From positions 2,790,001 through 2,854,000 of the forward strand of contig NZ_JALEBG010000001.1 in assembly GCF_022758235.1 (NCBI RefSeq): a stretch of DNA of 64,000 nt, given 5' to 3'. The translations under genes were made by a program, and so were the position numbers. Shown here in pieces: positions 1 through 8,198 of the stretch; position 1 is the first letter of the stretch; every line of letters starts with the position of its first letter. The notes under the pieces were generated by a model. That model saw nothing but the letters and a program-made list of their open reading frames with translations, made no database searches and was not told the origin of the DNA. Source of the DNA: Pontibacter liquoris (GTDB lineage Bacteria > Bacteroidota > Bacteroidia > Cytophagales > Hymenobacteraceae).

Positions 1-471
1 GGCGGTGATGGCGTGGTCGTCGAGCTTCACCTTGTAATAGGCGGGTTCGGCCAATTCGTTCTTATGCGAGAAAGCCGAACGGTAGCCACTGGCCGGTTTG
101 TCGGCCGTGCCGGGGTTCAGCTGCAGTTTACCGGTAGTCGGCATCACCAGGAAATCGCCCAGATCGGAATGGCCGGTGCCGCTGAAATGCGTATGGCTAA
201 AGCCCACAATGGTTTTATCGCTATACTGGTAGCCAGCGCAGTACTTGTACACGTCGGGGTTATACTTGCCATTCACCGCGTAGGGGATCGTGTCGGTATC
301 GGGGCTAAGCTGCACCATGCCAAAAGGCACTGTGGCTCCCGGGTAAGTATGCCCCATTTTGGCCGTGCCGATCAGCGGGTTCACATACTTTATATAATCC
401 GCGGCAGGTTTGGTCTGGGCAAGTGCCAGTGCCGGGGCAAAAAGGAGAAGAACGAGATACTTCTTTTTCAT
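1..471 (-). CDS. GH92 family alpha-mannosidase, N-terminal part (runs off left edge)
   Basis: 157 codons are visible from an ATG at 471-469 on the minus strand; the rest lies outside the window. Residues 1-19 form a Sec signal peptide (MKKKYLVLLLF... ending ALAQ), so the protein is exported. It continues with VNPLIGTAKMGHTYPGATVP and later GFSHTHFSGTGHSD, the conserved opening of glycoside hydrolase family 92, which are Ca-dependent exo-alpha-mannosidases acting mainly on alpha-1,2-linked mannose of glycans. Full members are usually about 700 residues or more, so only the N-terminal beta-sandwich is seen and the catalytic residues cannot be checked. It was found by translating the minus strand directly; the plus-strand frame over the same bases is a shadow. 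Family assignment is firm, linkage specificity is not. Confidence 0.88.
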   Translation of the reverse strand, partial: MKKKYLVLLLFAPALALAQTKPAADYIKYVNPLIGTAKMGHTYPGATVPFGMVQLSPDTDTIPYAVNGKYNPDVYKYCAGYQYSDKTIVGFSHTHFSGTGHSDLGDFLVMPTTGKLQLNPGTADKPASGYRSAFSHKNELAEPAYYKVKLDDHAITA

Positions 472-1169
472 GAGCAAATAGGGTTTACAGAACAAAATAG
501 CAGGTGGCCGCTGTCCACAAAAACAGATAGCACCCGCCCTTTGCCGGGCTGCAGGCGCTGGGCAGATGGCTTTTCAAGGTATCACAATTTTTTAGGAGAT
601 AAAAATAACACCAAACCGCAGCACCATCCTAAGCTGGCAGCCCGAAGTATACTTCCGGATCTACCTGCGCCCTGGATATTGGTATAAACATAGCAAAACA
701 AAAACGGACGGAAAGCTTTGTGTTGCCAGGCGATCGTAGCTCCTTCCTGTTAGCGGCATAACGGCATACGTTCTCCTACAAACATCTACTTCTATTCACC
801 TCATTACCAGCCTACTTATCTCTTTATTTTATATTGAAGGTTAGGCCAAAATTGCACAATACAGGAGGCTTTCTTACTGTCTTTTTCATCTTTAAGAAGC
901 TCCAGAATTGAAATACTATATAGCTCTCCCTTAATTTTTTGGACTTCTGTATAACTTTTTAGCAGTCAAAATAGTACCGATATAAGCCGCGTAACAAAGC
1001 ACTGATTTGTTATAAGGCATCCGAGTTATCTACCTTTTCTGCATTTAAGTTCACTGCCTTTGTCCGTAGCCATGCTCCGGGCAAAGGCCTCCTACCATTT
1101 TCCTGATTGTTGGCTGTACAGAGATTGGACAGCTTTAATTAAGCTATGAACCACTAAAGCGGAGGGCCT
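472..1169. other. Intergenic region without recognisable gene
   Basis: About 700 bases between the divergent GH92 gene and the STAS-like gene. It is AT-richer than its flanks and has one palindromic copy of the abundant word (AAGTATACTT near 646). I found no tRNA, known riboswitch or convincing ORF. It should hold the promoters of both flanking genes, but no clear -33/-7 pair was seen. Confidence 0.5.
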
Positions 1170-1586
1170 ATGTCCAAAACAAACTTAGATTACCTGCAAA
1201 TCACCCTGTATGAAGAAAACAATATTTTGTACTCTAAATGGACCCGGGATGTAACCCAGGATGAGTATAGGGCGGGCATAAAACAGATCCTGCGGCGGCT
1301 GCAGCAGCCCCACATTTATTACTGGATATCAGATTGCGGGAAACTCACCGGCCTTACGATCTTAAATCAGCAGTGGCTGTTACGGGAAATTGCGCCAGCC
1401 TTATGCAGTATACCGCTCAAAAAGATCGCCCACATTGGTAATGATGATGTCTTCAGTTTCTTGGTAATGGACAATATCGTCCAGAAAACCATCGAGCTCT
1501 ATGACTTTCAGGCAGATTTTATGCAGTTTAAAACTTATGAGGCGGCGGTGCACTGGCTGGGCTTTCACCAGAGCCAGTTTGCCTGA
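1170..1586 (+). CDS. STAS/SpoIIAA-like small protein (paralogue 1 of 3)
   Basis: 138-residue soluble protein with no signal peptide or membrane segment. The pattern is a short beta strand (ILYSKWTRDV), an amphipathic helix, a strand ending in ISDCGKL, a helix with QQWL, then a strand IAHIGNDDVF and a final helix containing AAVHWLG. This matches a group of small single-domain proteins common in Cytophagales that resemble STAS/SpoIIAA folds, probably binding or regulatory modules rather than enzymes. Two relatives lie at 5993-6400 and 9218-9676. A GGAGG lies about 10 bases before the ATG, which is notable because strong Shine-Dalgarno sites are uncommon in this phylum. Fold similarity is inferred from pattern; function is unknown. 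Confidence 0.7.
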   Translation: MSKTNLDYLQITLYEENNILYSKWTRDVTQDEYRAGIKQILRRLQQPHIYYWISDCGKLTGLTILNQQWLLREIAPALCSIPLKKIAHIGNDDVFSFLVMDNIVQKTIELYDFQADFMQFKTYEAAVHWLGFHQSQFA

Positions 1587-1632
1587 GCCCGGCGTAGGTA
1601 TGAAAAGCGCTATTGATACTGGCACAAAAAAC

Positions 1633-1674
1633 AAATCCCTTGCAGCAGCTTACGAAAGCTGCTGCAAGGGATTT
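1633..1674 (-). terminator. Intrinsic terminator, 19-bp perfect stem
   Basis: Bases 1633-1651 and 1656-1674 are perfect reverse complements (core CCCTTGCAGCAGC) with a 4-base loop. On the minus strand the stem is followed by a T run, so it ends transcription of the minus gene at 1728-1997; it also sits just after the plus gene ending at 1586 and may act on both. Confidence 0.85.
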
Positions 1675-1727
1675 GGATGCTGTCACTTATAAACGACCTG
1701 TTGCATGACAAGGCCGCAGAAGTACTT

Positions 1728-1997
1728 TTATTTTAATTCTTTGTAGAGCCTTTTTGATTTCACACTAAGAGAGAACCAGCTGTAATTGCTACGCAGTGTC
1801 ACAAAATTATCGCCTTCGATAATGCCGTTCACACTCTTGCTGCTCAATGCTTCAGCCAGCACCTCATCCTGGATAAGCACGTTATCCTTTACCAGGCCTT
1901 CTTTTACAAAAGAGCATTCTACTCCTTTGTCGTTATACTTGAGCAACAAGGTACTACTGTTTGCTAATCCTTCCTGAATTTTCTGTAGTTCTTTCAT
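1728..1997 (-). CDS. Hypothetical small protein
   Basis: 89 residues starting MKELQKIQEGL at the ATG at 1997. An 8-residue longer form begins at GTG (2021) and is less likely. The protein is soluble, with a helical N-terminus, then predicted strands (TLLLKYND, ECSFVKEG) and a hydrophilic end rich in Ser, Lys and Arg (WFSLSVKSKRLYKELK). I do not recognise the family. Support for it being real comes from the strong terminator at 1633-1674 placed just after its stop in its direction of transcription. Confidence 0.55.
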   Translation of the reverse strand: MKELQKIQEGLANSSTLLLKYNDKGVECSFVKEGLVKDNVLIQDEVLAEALSSKSVNGIIEGDNFVTLRSNYSWFSLSVKSKRLYKELK

Positions 1998-2209
1998 AGG
2001 TGTGTTGATTCTTATACTCACTACATTTCAGCACACCTAATAGTTCAATATAATAGAAGATTAATTTCATTACAAAGCCCCATTATTCAAATATTTATAC
2101 TCATTTCTTATTAAGGGGCAAAAAAGAACCTGCTTGCTACATTAAATCATAAAATTAATATATTGCTTCACCCAGTTTCCAGGTATAAACCAGGCCTCTC
2201 TGTGCTTTG

Positions 2210-2656
2210 CTACACGCCGATAGCTTCGTTCCAGAGCGCGGGCTGCTCCTGTATGAACTGCTGCATCAGCTCGTAACATGCCGCGTTATCGGCTACCAGT
2301 ACTTCCACGCCACGGGATCGCAGCAGCTCTTCTTCTCCCATAAAGGTCCTGTTCTCCCCGATCACCACTTTCGGAATGCCATAGAGCAGAATAGTGCCAG
2401 AACACATGGGGCAGGGTGACAGGGTCGTATACAAAGTGCATTGCCTGTAAACCGACGCTGGCTGGCGGCCGGCATTTTCGAGGGCATCCATTTCACCATG
2501 CAGCACCACGCTGCCCTCCTGCACCCGTTTGTTATGGCCCCGGCCCAATATGCGCCCTTCGTGCACCAGCACGGAGCCAATCGGGATACCGCCTTCGTTA
2601 TACCCTTTGCGGGCTTCGTCTATAGCTGCCTGTAAAAACTCGTCTGTTGTGTTCAT
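2210..2656 (-). CDS. Cytosine deaminase of the yeast Fcy1 type (CDA-fold nucleoside/base deaminase)
   Basis: 148 residues, a complete cytidine deaminase-like domain. Zinc ligands and the catalytic acid are visible: His53-x-Glu55 (HGEMD) and Cys82-x-x-Cys85 (PCPMC). Similarity is closest to the fungal cytosine deaminase Fcy1 rather than to TadA: LENAGR after the HxE motif, TTLSPCPMCSG, YGIPKVVIGEN, RGVEV, and a C-terminus FIQEQPALWNEAIG like that of the yeast enzyme. Predicted reaction: hydrolytic deamination of cytosine to uracil in the cytoplasm (pyrimidine salvage). Bacterial CodA is an unrelated fold. The substrate assignment is inference from motif similarity; guanine or another base remains possible. 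It stands alone. Confidence 0.8.
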   Translation of the reverse strand: MNTTDEFLQAAIDEARKGYNEGGIPIGSVLVHEGRILGRGHNKRVQEGSVVLHGEMDALENAGRQPASVYRQCTLYTTLSPCPMCSGTILLYGIPKVVIGENRTFMGEEELLRSRGVEVLVADNAACYELMQQFIQEQPALWNEAIGV

Positions 2657-2815
2657 TTGTTTTATAGTTTTATACTTCTGAATAAGAGCATTATACGGAA
2701 GCAGGGTTTCTTAAATGAAAAGCAGCTACCAAATAGCAGGTAACGTGCTGCGTGCCAGGCAACTGGTAAATACTTTTTATATAAGCACGGCTAATTAGAA
2801 CCAGCGGGCAACGGA

Positions 2816-3184
2816 ATGCGTTACCGAAGCTACAAAGCCCCAAGTACAATGCCCGTAGTTGATAAAATGACAGATGATGACTTACGGTCGATCATCTATA
2901 AGTATGATCATGTGATCGTAAAATTTGTGGATGCCCAATGCCCCATCTGCAAAGAACTTGAACCTACTTACCGAAAGCTTGCCGAGTCACCGGCTTATAA
3001 GGATGTCAGGTTTCTGCGCATGCAAGCCTCCGAAAATCCGGTGTCGAGCAGGCAAGTGAGATTAACGGGCACCCCTTTTATTGCTACTTACTACAAAGGC
3101 TTACTGCAGGCCTGCGGGCTCGTTAAAACCGCAGGCGAGCTGGAAGAGATGCTGCAGGACCTGGTGCTTTTGCCCCTGACCTAA
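2816..3184 (+). CDS. Thioredoxin-like protein
   Basis: 122 residues, thioredoxin fold without signal peptide, so cytoplasmic. The active-site CxxC is present as CPIC at residues 42-45 after the strand VIVKFVDAQ, and the cis-proline loop is seen as LTGTPF near residue 83. The CPIC pair and the short length resemble the small thioredoxin-like proteins common in Bacteroidota rather than canonical WCGPC thioredoxin. Likely role: disulfide exchange or peroxide-linked redox. The ATG at 2816 gives a short N-terminal extension; an internal ATG (MPVVDKM, 2849) could be the true start. No linked reductase is nearby. Confidence 0.8.
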   Translation: MRYRSYKAPSTMPVVDKMTDDDLRSIIYKYDHVIVKFVDAQCPICKELEPTYRKLAESPAYKDVRFLRMQASENPVSSRQVRLTGTPFIATYYKGLLQACGLVKTAGELEEMLQDLVLLPLT

Positions 3185-3276
3185 ACACTTCGTCCGGCCT
3201 CTTCTTGTGCGCTTTGTTTCTACTTTCTGCTTTAATATAACCGGCAGCCGGGGCGCTAACCCCATGTAGGCTGCTG

Positions 3277-3801
3277 CTAACTTCTGGCGGGCAGGCCCAA
3301 CATTGCCCGGAACGACTCTTTGCCTACCGGCAGCTGTTTCAGGTTTCCGATCAGAAGTAGGGCCCGATCAATGCGCAGCTGGCTGTTTTTTACAGCGCCC
3401 ACATACTGGATAATATAACGTTGCTTACCCGGGGAGAGCTGCTGAAAGCGCTGCATGCCTGCCTCGTCCTGGCTTAAAAGCTCCTCCAGTTCTTCGGGCA
3501 TCTCCACGCCATACCTGCTTTCATCTTTCTCCAGTGCCACCTGTACCTTATCGCCGTTAGTTAGGTGCAGTTGCCGGAGGCGTTTGTTGTTAAGGCTGAT
3601 ATAAGCATCGCCATTGCCCAGGGCCACCAACCCGCACTGAAACGTTAACGTGTCATTGACCGTGCACAGAAGCCGGAGCTTTAATTTACCTCCCAACTGC
3701 GCTACAATTTCCTGCGGGATCAGCAGGTAATGCACCCCAAGCAGATGCTCGAGGCGGTAGATGTGGGTTGTAAACTGCAGGGCGGCTGTAGCAGGAGGCA
3801 T
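3277..3801 (-). CDS. DUF1905 + YdeI/OmpD-associated domain protein
   Basis: Start placed at the ATG at 3801 (MPPATAALQF); the longer frame begins at TTG. About 174 residues in two parts: an N-terminal beta-barrel-like DUF1905 domain (TTHIYRLEHLLGVHYLLIP to GDKVQVALEKDES) and a C-terminal YdeI/OmpD-associated helical segment (MPEELEELLSQDEAGMQRFQ, LSPGKQRYIIQYV). Proteins with this pairing are widespread in Bacteroidota and are often annotated as bacteriocin-protection or YdeI-like, but their biochemical role is not established. Soluble and stand-alone. Confidence 0.75.
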   Translation of the reverse strand: MPPATAALQFTTHIYRLEHLLGVHYLLIPQEIVAQLGGKLKLRLLCTVNDTLTFQCGLVALGNGDAYISLNNKRLRQLHLTNGDKVQVALEKDESRYGVEMPEELEELLSQDEAGMQRFQQLSPGKQRYIIQYVGAVKNSQLRIDRALLLIGNLKQLPVGKESFRAMLGLPARS

Positions 3802-4011
3802 GGTATCGAGGTTTCGGATGGAGAGGTAAGTATAACTAAAACAACTCAATATTGCCCGGGTTTTTACAGGCTGCCTGGTCTGTGTTTATTTGATTTTTGA
3901 TAAAGCAGAACTCTGGTTCCCATTCTCCACTTGCGGCCTTGTGATCAGCTACAACGTTCACGTAGGGGCGCTTATACTTTAAATCTTTTTCTGTAAAATG
4001 AGCAGGTGTAG

Positions 4012-4450
4012 ATCATCCCCCTCCCCCCTTCAAAGGGGGACTTTTCAGATGATGTAAAATACAGTTAATCTCTGCCACATTAAATATCTCGCTTTGAAGG
4101 AAGAGCCGTTTCATTCTAATAAATTAGGTCGCGTTTCACAGGCTTCCATACCTGTGACCGGTTATCGTTTAGGCTTCTGCCCTAGTCCGATTACAAATCC
4201 GACAGTATCTTTAGACATGGGTTACAAACCCGCGCCAGCAACTGAGAGGTTAAGCCCATATAACTTGCACCCAAGATCCTTTCAGAATGACAAATAGGAA
4301 AACGTAACGGCCATACTTTTAAGGGGCAGCATTTCTCTGAAATTGGATCCTTATAGGCTATACTTACCAGGACTGTAAGCTGACAAAGTAAAATGCAGTT
4401 CTATCCTACTTGTGCCAAAGGTCCCCCTTTGAAGGGGGTAGAAGGATGAT
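4012..4450. repeat. MITE-like inverted-repeat element, copy A
   Basis: 439-base non-coding unit bounded by inverted repeats of about 30 bases (left 4012-4041, right 4421-4450; 27 of 30 positions agree). The inner part of each end is the palindrome CCCCCTTTGAAGGGGG. The interior holds a block (about 4152-4240) clearly homologous to copy B at 7129-7342, with small stems such as GGGTT-ACA-AACCC (4219-4231). No transposase is encoded. A non-autonomous mobile element or a structured repeat are the two readings. Confidence 0.75.
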
Positions 4451-4590
4451 AATTCTTAGCCTTCTGAATGTCCCAGCTTGCGTAAAGGCAGGGGAATGAT
4501 ATTCGAACGCTAACTTTATACTTACCGAAGGTATACATGCCAGCTACTTCACTGAGCAGTTGCAGGTAAGAAATAAGCTTTCTTTCGCAG

Positions 4591-5499
4591 TTATCCCGGT
4601 GGGGGCAGGAGCGGCTCAATAAAGATCTGTTTAAAAGCCGGGCGTTTTAGCTGAATCGACTTTTTAATCCTGTCGATTGCCTCCGCTATTTCAGGGCTTT
4701 GCAGGTGTTTATGAAATATGATCGTTAGTACCACCACGATCTCCTCGGGGGCCAGGTACATCGAAGGGGCATCCACTACGTCCAGCACCGCTTTGTCGGC
4801 TCTGGCCAGCGCCATTACCTCGTCGAGCTCGTCCTTTCCGGCACTTTCTCCCATCAGCAAGCTGCGGCTTTCCCGGGCCAACAGGGCCGAAACAGCGATC
4901 AGCAACAGGCCGATCATAATGGAAGCTGCCCCGTCGAAGTATGGATTCTGAAGCTCGTGCCCCAAAAACACGCCCAGAAAGGCAATACACAGGCCGATCA
5001 CATCGGCCGCATCTTCAAACAACACCACAAACGTACTGGGGTCTTTGCTGCGCTTTACAGCTTTCCAGAAAGGCAACTCTCCGCGCTGCCTGTTAAACTC
5101 CCGGATGGCTGTGATAAAAGAGATGCCATCAAACACGATGGCGATGCCCAGCACCACGTAATTCCATAAGGGCCTTTCGATCACCTCCGGATCCAGGATA
5201 TGCACAATGCCCTCGTAGAGCGAAATGCCCCCACCAACTGCAAAAATTAGCAGCGATACGATGAATGCCCAAAAATACTGCTCTTTGCCATAGCCGAAGG
5301 GCCGCTTTTTATCGGCCGGCTTCTGGCTGCGGCTAATGCCAAACAACAGCAGCACTTCGTTGCAGGAATCTACCAGCGAGTGAATACCTTCCGAGATCAT
5401 GGCAGAACTGCCGGTAACAGAGGCTGCAACAAACTTGGTGATGGCAATGGCCAGGTTCGCGATCAGAGCCGTGTATATTGGTACTTTAGAAGCAGCCAT
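4591..5499 (-). CDS. Cation diffusion facilitator (CDF) family metal transporter
   Basis: 302-residue inner-membrane protein with about six membrane segments and a short cytoplasmic C-terminal domain. The N-terminus (ALIANLAIAITKFVAASVTG, SSAMISEGIHSLVD) is typical of CDF proteins; His40 and Asp44 give the TM2 half of the transport site. The fifth-helix motif is EDAADVIG, with Glu in place of the usual His, as in the SLC30A9/ZnT9-like branch. The PFGYGKEQYFW sequence before TM3 fits the same branch. Expected role: efflux of Zn2+ or another divalent metal in exchange for protons. Stand-alone gene; the metal is not determinable here. Confidence 0.88.
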   Translation of the reverse strand: MAASKVPIYTALIANLAIAITKFVAASVTGSSAMISEGIHSLVDSCNEVLLLFGISRSQKPADKKRPFGYGKEQYFWAFIVSLLIFAVGGGISLYEGIVHILDPEVIERPLWNYVVLGIAIVFDGISFITAIREFNRQRGELPFWKAVKRSKDPSTFVVLFEDAADVIGLCIAFLGVFLGHELQNPYFDGAASIMIGLLLIAVSALLARESRSLLMGESAGKDELDEVMALARADKAVLDVVDAPSMYLAPEEIVVVLTIIFHKHLQSPEIAEAIDRIKKSIQLKRPAFKQIFIEPLLPPPG

Positions 5500-5992
5500 G
5501 GAAAGAGGGTTAAGACGAATTGCTTCTCTTTAACGCCACGGCATAAGACAGGGTTAATACAAATAAAAGAGAGCAAGACGAGCTTACGCCGTTCAAAACC
5601 CCAGGCAGCGGGCACAGCCGGGCAGCGCTTTCCGCCTGATCAAAGGCCCTCCTATATATACTATAAACACAAAACTGGGGGACAATCAAGCACTGCACTA
5701 CCGGATGGCAGCACAGTTTCCGCACATATGGAAAGCCCGCTTTGGGAAGTTGCAGCGGTATAAATGAAAAAGGAATGTAAAGAGGTTCTACTTGTTTGTC
5801 ACCCTGAAAGTCACAGATCCCGCACTTGTTTCGGGGGATCTTATTAGCAGGTAGCATTGGTTTCAGCCCTTTTCTACCAATTTTCTTTACAGCATAAAGC
5901 CAAATATTGAGCTTATGTTCGCAGAACTGAACAGCCTTGGTTGGACAGGAGCTGGGAAGAAAACAGGTATACCTGTTACCCCAATAGCGCCG
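5500..5992. other. Intergenic region with a 16-bp perfect palindrome
   Basis: No credible gene; ORFs here lack family features. Bases 5962-5977 form the perfect palindrome AACAGGTATACCTGTT, just beyond the stop of the STAS-like gene at 5993. It has no T run, so it looks more like a protein-binding site or chance than a terminator. Confidence 0.45.
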
Positions 5993-6400
5993 TTATTCGC
6001 GAAGCCAGCGGCGGGCACTTTCCTCGTCTGAAAAGTTCTTAAATGCGATTGGGATCACGATCATACTGTTGACCAGTTCTGTGGCATCTTCTGTTTTTTT
6101 CTCCCTTACCGGGTCAGTGGCCTTCAAGCGGGCAAATTTTACGAGGCGGGTTGCCAGCAGCTCGTGCGTGAACTTTGTCATCAGATTCAGGTAGGTTTCT
6201 TCGGGCACTTCCACTGTATTTCTTCGTGAATCTACCAGCAGCCGTTTAATGTCATAGTGTTTGAGCGTGTCAGTCAGCATTTTAAAAGAATAGGTAACCT
6301 CCGACAGCGAAGCGCCTGTCAGGTCAGGCCAGCGGACCGTCAGAATATCGGATGCAACCTCATAATGCAATTCTATCAACCCATCTTTGTGCAAAAGCAT
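5993..6400 (-). CDS. STAS/SpoIIAA-like small protein (paralogue 2 of 3)
   Basis: Start placed at the ATG at 6400 (MLLHKDGLIELHYEV), 135 residues. The longer frame starts at 6445, upstream of the putative promoter boxes at 6432-6461, so it would not be transcribed from them. Layout matches the paralogue at 1170: strand ILTVRWPDL, helix, strand RLLVDSRRNTVEVPEE, helix, LVKFARLKATDP, a helix, and an ending AFKNFSDEESARRWL. The shared (LLV)DSR and AxxWL features support common ancestry. Soluble; function unknown. Confidence 0.68.
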   Translation of the reverse strand: MLLHKDGLIELHYEVASDILTVRWPDLTGASLSEVTYSFKMLTDTLKHYDIKRLLVDSRRNTVEVPEETYLNLMTKFTHELLATRLVKFARLKATDPVREKKTEDATELVNSMIVIPIAFKNFSDEESARRWLRE

Positions 6401-6431
6401 AAGGTATCGTCTCTTTTTTGTAAAACAGCGG

Positions 6432-6461
6432 TAAAGATAACACATTTAGCCGGCCATTAAA
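6432..6461 (-). promoter_or_regulatory. Putative Bacteroidota-type promoter of the STAS-like gene
   Basis: On the minus strand TTTA (6461-6458), then 18 bases, then TATCTTTA (6439-6432), one mismatch from the TAnnTTTG -7 consensus. A transcript from here would begin near 6425 and reach the ATG at 6400, which decides that start. Confidence 0.4.
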
Positions 6462-6825
6462 GTAGCTGAAGCTTCCGAAGCCCCGCTCCTGCAAACCATA
6501 TAGTAGGAGCTGTAAAGTAAGGTTTATACTATAAGGAAGGCCCCCTGTACCCATGGTCAGCACATTTACCAGTATATAAGGCTAGGTAGCACAGGGTACT
6601 ACTCCCATTGCTGGTGGCGCAGGCAGCAAAATATTTCAGGTTGCCAGCTAAAACGCATAATGCAGGCTACAAAGCCAAGGGGCCACTTTTGCCCGGAACG
6701 AACAGGGCCTCAGGGCATCGGCAACAGACTTATTTTTACTTTTTTTTATTTTTTATAAAAAATATTTAAATTTATTGAACATCTTTACATCGGAAAACGT
6801 CTTAGGCGTATAAAAGAACAAAATC
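6462..6825. other. AT-rich leader upstream of the cold-shock gene
   Basis: No gene. The last 100 bases before the cold-shock gene are very AT-rich, with poly-T and poly-A runs near 6728-6770. Such a long leader fits the structured 5' untranslated regions known for csp mRNAs, but no cold-box motif can be defined from one sequence. Confidence 0.4.
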
Positions 6826-7017
6826 ATGAATAAAGGAACAGTAAAATTCTTCAATGACTCGAAAGGGTTCGGGTTCATTAAAGATGAAAATTCAAATCAG
6901 GAGTATTTCGTACACGTGACTGGTTTAGTAGACGAAATCAGAGAAAATGACGAAGTTACTTTCGAACTGAAAGAGGGAAAGAGAGGACTGAACGCCGTTA
7001 ACGTAAAACGCGTTTAA
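6826..7017 (+). CDS. Cold-shock protein, CspA family
   Basis: 63 residues, a single OB-fold cold-shock domain. RNP1 is visible as KGFGFIK and RNP2 as EYFVHV, preceded by the family start MNKGTVKFFN. It is a few residues shorter than E. coli CspA but complete. Role: binding of single-stranded RNA/DNA and melting of mRNA secondary structure at low temperature or in stress. It has its own strong terminator (7044-7075) and a long AT-rich leader, so it is monocistronic and probably regulated through the leader. Confidence 0.95.
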   Translation: MNKGTVKFFNDSKGFGFIKDENSNQEYFVHVTGLVDEIRENDEVTFELKEGKRGLNAVNVKRV

Positions 7018-7043
7018 TTCAAGACATATAAGTCACTTTGCCG

Positions 7044-7075
7044 AAAAGCCTTACACCTGCTGGTGTAAGGCTTTT
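7044..7075 (+). terminator. Intrinsic terminator after the cold-shock gene
   Basis: Stem 7044-7057 / 7062-7075 (core GCCTTACACC), 4-base loop, ending in TTTTTT on the plus strand. Confidence 0.9.
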
Positions 7076-7128
7076 TTGTTTTCTGCCAGGCGCATCAGGT
7101 AAGTTGCTACTTTGAGGTCACAGGTGTA

Positions 7129-7342
7129 ATCATCCCCCTATCATCTTCGAGGGGGACCTTTTTCTTGAGCATTTGCTAGTATTGCGCAAGCGTCCCCACA
7201 TGTGACCTATTATCGCTTGGGCTTTTAGCCCAGTAGGATTACAAATCCGACAGTATAGTAAGACAAGGGTTAAAAACCCGCGTCAGCATAGTTAAAATCT
7301 TAGTTTTGTGAGTGTCCCCCTTTGAAGGGAGTAGGGGATGAT
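7129..7342. repeat. MITE-like inverted-repeat element, copy B
   Basis: 214-base shorter relative of copy A. Inverted ends at 7129-7157 and 7314-7342 share the ATCATCC start and the CCCCC...GGGGG palindromic core. The interior carries three small hairpins in a row with 3-base loops: TGGGCT-TTT-AGCCCA (7218-7232), GGATT-ACA-AATCC (7236-7248) and GGGTT-AAA-AACCC (7267-7279). The stems are conserved in position with copy A although bases differ. No ORF. Confidence 0.75.
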
Positions 7343-7392
7343 AATCGTTTATGTATTCAACACTCTCACTGAGATGACTGCAACCACCAACA

Positions 7393-7427
7393 AAAAGCCC
7401 CTGTTCCTCTCCAGAACAGGGGCTTTT
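7393..7427 (-). terminator. Intrinsic terminator after mscL
   Basis: Stem 7393-7406 / 7414-7427 (core AGCCCCTGTTC), 7-base loop, followed on the minus strand by TTTTTG. It lies 26 bases past the mscL stop. Confidence 0.88.
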
Positions 7428-7453
7428 CAGCTTCGGGATTATACTTTTGCCAC

Positions 7454-7888
7454 CTATCTACTCGCGATCACGCGCAGGGCGTCACGCATTTCCGTAAGCA
7501 GCACCTCTTCTTTGGTAGGTGCGGGCGGCACTTCCGGGGCAGCGGCTTTTTTGCGCATCAGGTGGTTCATGCCTTTCACGAGCAGGAAGATAATGAATGC
7601 CAGGATGAGGAAGGAAAACAGCACGGTAACAAAATTGCCCCATGCAAATACGGCCCCAAGTTTACGGGCCTCTGCCAGCGCAAGCCCTTTGGGGACATCT
7701 GCCGAAAGCGGCACATACAGGTTCGAGAAATCGATGTCGCCGACCACAGCACCAATCAGTGGCATGATCAAGTCATTTACGACCGAGTCAACGATTTTGG
7801 CAAACGCTGCACCAATGATCACACCTACAGCCAAGTCCATGACATTGCCCCGCATGGCAAACTCTTTAAATTCTTTCAGCATTCCCAT
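7454..7888 (-). CDS. mscL: Large-conductance mechanosensitive channel MscL
   Basis: 144 residues, the usual MscL length. The signature is clear: [20 protein letters not shown] then [20 protein letters not shown] forms the pore-lining TM1, and a second helix ([20 protein letters not shown]) is TM2. A charged C-terminal helix ([19 protein letters not shown]) makes the cytoplasmic bundle. It forms a homopentamer in the inner membrane that opens under tension and releases solutes during hypo-osmotic shock. Single-gene unit with its own terminator. Confidence 0.97.
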   Translation of the reverse strand: MGMLKEFKEFAMRGNVMDLAVGVIIGAAFAKIVDSVVNDLIMPLIGAVVGDIDFSNLYVPLSADVPKGLALAEARKLGAVFAWGNFVTVLFSFLILAFIIFLLVKGMNHLMRKKAAAPEVPPAPTKEEVLLTEMRDALRVIASR

Positions 7889-8198
7889 AAGTCAGTTTAT
7901 GTTTAGTGGTTAAAATAGTTCAAGCTTATTTTGCGGACGCTCCTACCCTTTCTGCCTCTGACCACGCCTTTGCTCCTGCAGGTTAAAATGCCACTACGAT
8001 GCCCGCAAACACGACACACGACATTACCGGTTGAATTAAAGTATAAATCAGCATAATTCAAAGCCCTTCACCCTGACTTCAAACGGATTAGGCCGGGCTG
8101 CCTGTTGCTGATGCTCTGATAACAGGACGGGCGCCTGTTAATTTAGCCCTGCCATACGTATAAGCTGCGCATGTATCATCCTTTAACCCCTTTTGCCG
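7889..8198. other. Divergent intergenic region
   Basis: 310 bases between mscL and the hypothetical gene at 8199. No gene, repeat or clear promoter pair recognised. Confidence 0.4.

Noticed and set aside
13..687. Plus-strand 224-codon ORF at the left edge
   Set aside because: Shadow of the minus-strand GH92 gene, which has a signal peptide and strong family motifs; the ORF's translation has no family features.
4094..4297. 67-codon ORF inside the inverted-repeat element
   Set aside because: Its frame simply reads through the conserved hairpin block; the same block in copy B is not open in a matching frame, so it is not a coding element.
5510..5857. 115-codon minus-strand ORF and overlapping plus ORF 5380-5763
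   Set aside because: No start signals, atypical composition, no recognisable domain, and overlap with the 5' end of the CDF gene for the plus ORF.
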